From: Polyodon spathula
Lineage: Eukaryota > Chordata > Actinopteri > Acipenseriformes > Polyodontidae
DNA length: 64,000 bases
Direction of reading: 5' to 3'
Assembly: GCF_017654505.1 (NCBI RefSeq)
Contig: NC_054536.1
Location: 10,116,294 to 10,180,293, forward strand
In this document: positions 59,247-64,000 of the stretch, one piece after another
How positions within the stretch are numbered: the first letter of the stretch is position 1
Layout: every line of letters starts with the position of its first letter
The notes under the pieces: model-generated
Told to the model about the DNA's origin: nothing
Seen by the model: the letters and a program-made list of their open reading frames with translations, nothing else
Database searches by the model: none
Translations under genes and position numbers: made by a program

Positions 59247-60324
59247 TATGTGATCATGAGTTTGCACATAATTTACGTGCTGGGATTCAAGTGAATAATT
59301 AATTGGTAATTGAATCCCAGCACAACAGTATATATAGATGCACGTTTTACTCAGTCAGGGTTGTTGGGTGTTCAGTGAGTAGGGAACGGGAGAGAGAGGA
59401 GGAGAAACTAAGTACGTTATATATCAATTGCTATTACTTGCTATTACGGTACTTGTTTATTTAAACTCACTGTTTGTTAGTGTGTATCTGCTCACCATTT
59501 GTTAAGTATTAGTCCATTTTTTTTTTGTCTTTTTGTTTTGGCGTAAAGTGCCGTGTCCTGCCTTTTGTCTGTTTAAACCTTTTATTTGCAATAAACCGGC
59601 GCAAGCAAGCGCCTTCATCATTTCACCTCATCTGTCCTGTCTTTGTGTATTAATTTCCTGCTTCTGACGTCTCCAACAGCCGTCTTTGTGACAAGCACAG
59701 AGAAATCATTCAGCTTAGCATAGTAAACCACAGATACGAACGGTTCAGGCATTGTAAAAAAAAAAAAAGGGGGTTAACCGTGGCAAAGTATAGTTAATAC
59801 ATGGTGTAAGCAAGGGGAAACAGCGTAGAATGCTCAATTGCTGTGTAGGTTTATCATGGTAAACTTCATAGCAGCTCCTAGTTTGGAACATTTTACAAAA
59901 CCTGCTTAAAGGTATGGAAATAACCACAAGTTTTATTTGCTTTGTGTTGCATAAATGCTTGTTATGTTTTCAGAAATGTGTGCAATGTGAAGAAACAGTA
60001 CTTTTCTTTCAGCATTAATGCTCAGTTTAATTGACGCATAAACAAAAAGAAAGAAGAAACAATTAAAAATTCTTCACAACGAAAAAGCTTCTTTAACAGA
60101 TTAAACTGAAACATAAAATCTGTCTAATGGGTTTAAATTAGAATAAAACACAAAGCTGGAGCTTTTTTATTGCTCAGAACAGAATGTTATGAAAATCTGT
60201 GAATTTCTTAGAACTATTAAGGCGAATCAGCAACTGCGACAGGGTGGCAAAACTACCTAATTAAACTAATTTGAAACTTCTGAAAACAGTCTTCTATATG
60301 TGAATATATTAGTATAACCTAGAG

Positions 60325-60461
60325 CAGTGGTCCTCAAAGTAATTCGGGCACGGGCATAAATTGATCTTACTTGGCTTACTTGGCTGTATTGCATAGGTTC
60401 TTATCTTACACAGTGCCTTCTCGACCTGTTTATAGTTATTCATTGTGTGTGTTTTTTTTTT

Positions 60462-60530
<69 letters not shown>

Positions 60531-61394
60531 AATAAATCAGGTAGTAATTGGCTGCGCTTATTCCTTAAATAATTTACATAAAATACGCAATGCAAATATT
60601 TGTAAATAGCATGTTTACACAGATAACCGTGAATAAAAGTGTAGCTATTGTCTCGCTTTGTTTCAATTTGACAAATTTGTCAACAATAGTCTGTTTTAGA
60701 GATCGCTCATTTCCAGTACAATTATTCAGAGAAAGTGGATTCATAACTAAATCTACTACAGTGTTTCCCTTGTCTGGTGGAATAAAAAAATGTAGAGATA
60801 GAAAATTAAATTCTAAATACTGAAATGTATTATTTTTCTCAATAACAGTCGGTGAAACTCAGTGCTTACACGACATACTAACACCCCGCCTCTGCTAACG
60901 AATGATTGGACAGCTATCAGATCTTTCACTTTCCCATTGGCTACTCACTCGCCTTCAGTTTTCATGCAGAATACCTTGAATGGCCTCTGCTTGGTTAAAC
61001 TTGCGTAAAAACCAAGCTGCGTAAAACTTGGCAGATATTTGACTCTCCTGTTGGTTAAATTTACAGTCGGTACCTGCACCTGAAACAGACACAGTTTATG
61101 TCCCACCCAGTTAACTTACGATTGGGCTACCGCAGAGACAATGCAAATATTCAATTGGATGATCGTATCGCAAAAGTCATTCAGAAAATAAATAAATGCG
61201 TACATACAAGCACAGAATAAGTGAGCAGCACTATCAACAGACAGCTGTGGTGCTTTTGTTTTAAAACGCATTTAAAACTTTATTTATTTTCCCACGCTAC
61301 AACCTGCCAGAAATGTGTTCAAGACCCATAATTTAAGAACAGCTGCCGCGGGCACGATGGCCTGACTTCGCGAGCATCACTTTGAGGACCACTG
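60325..61394. mobile_element. hAT-type element, both ends and 8-bp target duplication (copy 2)
   Basis: This 1,070-bp element has CAGTGGTCCTCAAAGT and ACTTTGAGGACCACTG as perfect 16-bp inverted ends. The flanks 60317-60324 and 61395-61402 are both ACCTAGAG, the 8-bp duplication of hAT elements. It contains a TA tract at about 60464-60523 and no transposase, so it is non-autonomous. Copy 1 at 5766 shares its right-hand part in inverted orientation. Confidence 0.92.
60464..60530. repeat. TA dinucleotide tract
   Basis: About 30 TA units with one TG near the end, inside the hAT element of 60325-61394. Confidence 0.95.
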
Positions 61395-64000
61395 ACCTAG
61401 AGGGTTACTGGATGAACAATTTTTAATATGCATCAGATGTCAGAATTTGTTACTGTGTTTTTTTTTTTTGTTGTTTTTGTTTTTTGTCAGAAGCTATCAC
61501 CAAAAAGTTACTGATGGTTAATGAAATGACCAAAAAAATTGCTGTGGGATCACTCTGTTTATTTATGTTCTGTATTTTGATGTGTTTCATTTCATTATAT
61601 ATGTTTAGTTGAACCCTGCATGAGACTACAAAGAAACACTTAACCGAAAATTGCCTTCGCTCTCCTATAACAAGCAGACTTCTCATTTTCTTCCCTGGAG
61701 TGTTTGTTCCCTCAATGTTATAGGTTCAAACAGGGAAATTGATTTTTCAATGACCTAACTTTTTCCATCAATCTTTTTACCTAAGGTGATCTCCATTGTG
61801 GTAAGTTAAATATACTTGTATATATTCATTTGGAAGGATGAAAAACACGCCGCTTGACTCAATTGAAATTCAGAATGCAAGAATACTGAAGGCTGCTGCA
61901 CAGAGTACTCCAGTCTCTGTATCCGTGTCTCAGTGGGGGTTGTGATTTACTTCAAATGACTACCACCTGGGCTGTTGCCTGAACTCGTTTAAAAAAAAGA
62001 AAAGATGATGATTGAAAATGATTAGCCTTTTCTTCCAACCTCACAGCTTGTGACAGATCATTATCAAGCACATGCAAAAGGAGATCCATTGCCTACTTTG
62101 TCAGTCTGGAATTGCTTCAGGGTACACAGTGCGTCAGTATTTCTACTTGCCTTCTTATACTGTTTCTTTACACATGACCAGAGACCATTTGAGCAGGGTT
62201 TGCTGTAGAGCTTTGCCTGAATTGGAAAAGGTAATTTTTTTGCATTGGTAATAAACATCTTCAGTTACATTTGAGACTAGTTTTTCTTTAACAACATAAT
62301 TTTTGGTGCCACCGGACACAGAAGACAAATGGCATGTCAGAATGTGCTGCTTCAGAATGCTAAAAGCTTCATTTAAGCTCAAATATATCCCAGGTGTCTG
62401 GCACAGACTTCGGTACAGGGTCAAAGCTGCAGGAAAAACTAGAAAACTTCTTTGGTTATTATTATTCTGCCTGTTTTAAGTTCTGCCTGTATATAGCATA
62501 TTTGCATATTTCCTCTGAACAAATTGGGCTTCAGAGTTGTTGTAGTCACACACAAAAGAACCTGAGTTTTACGACAGGAAACTGCTTATTAATCTGTCTT
62601 TCAGTGGACGGGAACACAGTCACATGTGGCCAATCCACATAGACAGTTCCTCATGGCAACCAGATTTAGAAATGTATAGAAATTATTTTCCTCCCTAGTT
62701 CCTGGAATAGATGCAGTGTAGAGATTATGAATTCTAGACATTGTTTGCATGCAAGACCAGAGTCTGGGATTCTGTATAGTTAAACTTCTTTTTCTCCTTT
62801 TTGGTACGTAGTTTTCTTCTGTTTACAGGGCGTCTGCAGTAAAAGCCCTATCAAATTCCATCTGTTTTGCTGCAAGTACCTTTGTAATGATTGATGCATC
62901 AACACTATGTGTAGCTCCCGAGATGCAGCTTTAGAACATAAAGCAAAATCACTGTTTCAACAAAAGAAGAATCCAATAGCAGTAAGCAAGTTGTTCAATA
63001 TGTTACAGTGGCTAATTCTTTCTTGACCTATATTTCAATAGGATTTGGACTTTAAGCTTTCTAATATGCTCCCTTTATAGCTATGTCGAAAGAATGTAAC
63101 ACATTTTTCAGTTATAAAATATAAAAAGAAATTTGGATAACAAGTTGAGAACACACCCATCTTACATTGCAAAGAATACAAACCTTTTCATAGTGGGCCA
63201 GGGATGAATTAAGCCTGCTGCACATTCTTATAAGAAAGGTGTCAATAACCTTACACTAAAAACAAAGTATGTTTCAAAGAATTCAGTCATTTAAAGGAAC
63301 ACGTTCCTGTGCTGTATATCATTTTCAAGTTGCCTTGAACTCCTAGTTTTAGTGGTACCCGTTCCTAACTCCTACATTTTCTCTTGCATGACTTTGGTGA
63401 TTGTCTTACTGTATGATGGTCTGGGTAGGTTATCCAATCACAGTTTTGGAGGGCCGTTTCACACCAGGTTTAACAGGTAAAATGAGATAGCGAACTACGG
63501 GGTCTGGGTGGAAGCTTAGTTGGTTCAATTAAACCTGTGTTTAAACATGTAACCTGTTTAATGAGCACCAAAATACTGAAGCAGTAATCTGTTTAATGAG
63601 CACAATAAATACCGAATCCATTATTTTCCTTTATGATCTGTGTGCTTTTTAGGGCCCTTAAGAACTAGTCCTCAATATTATCCTTTTAGCCAAAATGGTT
63701 GGACAGCTTGGGTCTAGGTGATTGGTGCATTGGAGTAACTACTAAGAGCTGCAGAAACATGACATTTAAACCCAGACAAAAAAGTATTCTAGAGGCTATA
63801 GACTTATTTTAACACCCTTGCAAATACACAAGATTAAGTTATTATTGGATGCGTTCGGCATCTTTTGGCAGTTTAAATCCTTAAGTGTGCAGGAAGTCTG
63901 CATTCATTTCTATTGCTGGTACTGTGTGTGTGTGTGTACACTCTGCACATTTATGAGTTCATAATGTGTGTGGATCTTTGTTTGTATAGATACCAGTGGC

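Larger units (their letters stand above)
57450..59693 (+). mobile_element. Solo LTR (copy 3), split by a Tc1 insertion
   Basis: The LTR starts TGTGACAAAGTGCCC and ends CCGTCTTTGTGACA. The flanks 57445-57449 and 59694-59698 are both AGCAC, a perfect 5-bp target duplication. Without the Tc1 element at 57622-59246 and its TA duplication the LTR is about 617 bp. It has a perfect 14-bp hairpin (59277-59290 with 59310-59323), then TATATATAG near 59329 and an AATAAA signal near 59591. Confidence 0.92.
54298..64000 (+). other. mmp16: mmp16 intron 6 (incomplete, over 9.7 kb)
   Basis: The expected next exon (hemopexin, starting with a QWFWRV-like motif) is not found in this stretch, so the intron continues past the window. 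It holds a LINE 3' fragment, two solo LTRs, a Tc1 copy and a hAT element. The remaining parts (54298-55622, 59699-60316 and 61403-64000) show no gene or recognisable repeat. Confidence 0.8.

Overview
The window is animal nuclear DNA, most likely from a ray-finned fish. It is AT-rich, intron-rich and full of microsatellites. It carries fish-type Tc1, hAT, PIF/Harbinger, LINE and LTR elements, and its one host gene is a vertebrate membrane-type matrix metalloproteinase. A large-genome non-teleost such as a sturgeon or paddlefish would fit the repeat content, but that is an impression and not a proof.

The host gene is mmp16 (MT3-MMP) on the + strand. Six coding exons are readable: 24974-25099, 38164-38312, 40120-40242, 42021-42325, 48094-48255 and 54095-54297. 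They join in frame into exactly 356 codons: signal peptide, propeptide with cysteine switch, furin site, complete catalytic domain, proline-rich hinge and the first hemopexin residues. The rest of the hemopexin domain, stem, transmembrane segment and tail must lie beyond base 64000. Exon 1 is short and is hidden under a longer open frame in another register; it was found from its signal-peptide-like translation, its phase and its splice donor.

Bases 1-24600 are upstream DNA with no host gene that I can support. They hold a Tc1 end, a CR1/L2-like LINE fragment interrupted by a composite hAT plus LTR insertion, an L1/Tx1-like LINE fragment, a decayed Tc1 copy, a solo LTR and three minisatellites. 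A dispersed repeat ends about 380 bp before the mmp16 start codon. Between it and the ATG lie an NRF1-type palindrome and two very short upstream ORFs.

Bases 25100-64000 are mmp16 introns. Intron 1 holds a Tc1 element with a transposase pseudogene, a PIF/Harbinger remnant and a small hAT element. Intron 4 starts with a long ATT microsatellite seven bases after its donor. Intron 6 holds two solo LTRs with perfect 5-bp target duplications, one of them split by a second Tc1 copy, plus a hAT element with a perfect 8-bp duplication.

No dramatic new system was found. The most unusual signals are an LTR family whose promoter-proximal hairpin keeps its shape while its stem sequence changes; two Tc1 copies sharing one premature stop just before the third catalytic residue; and several small open frames of unknown identity inside introns.
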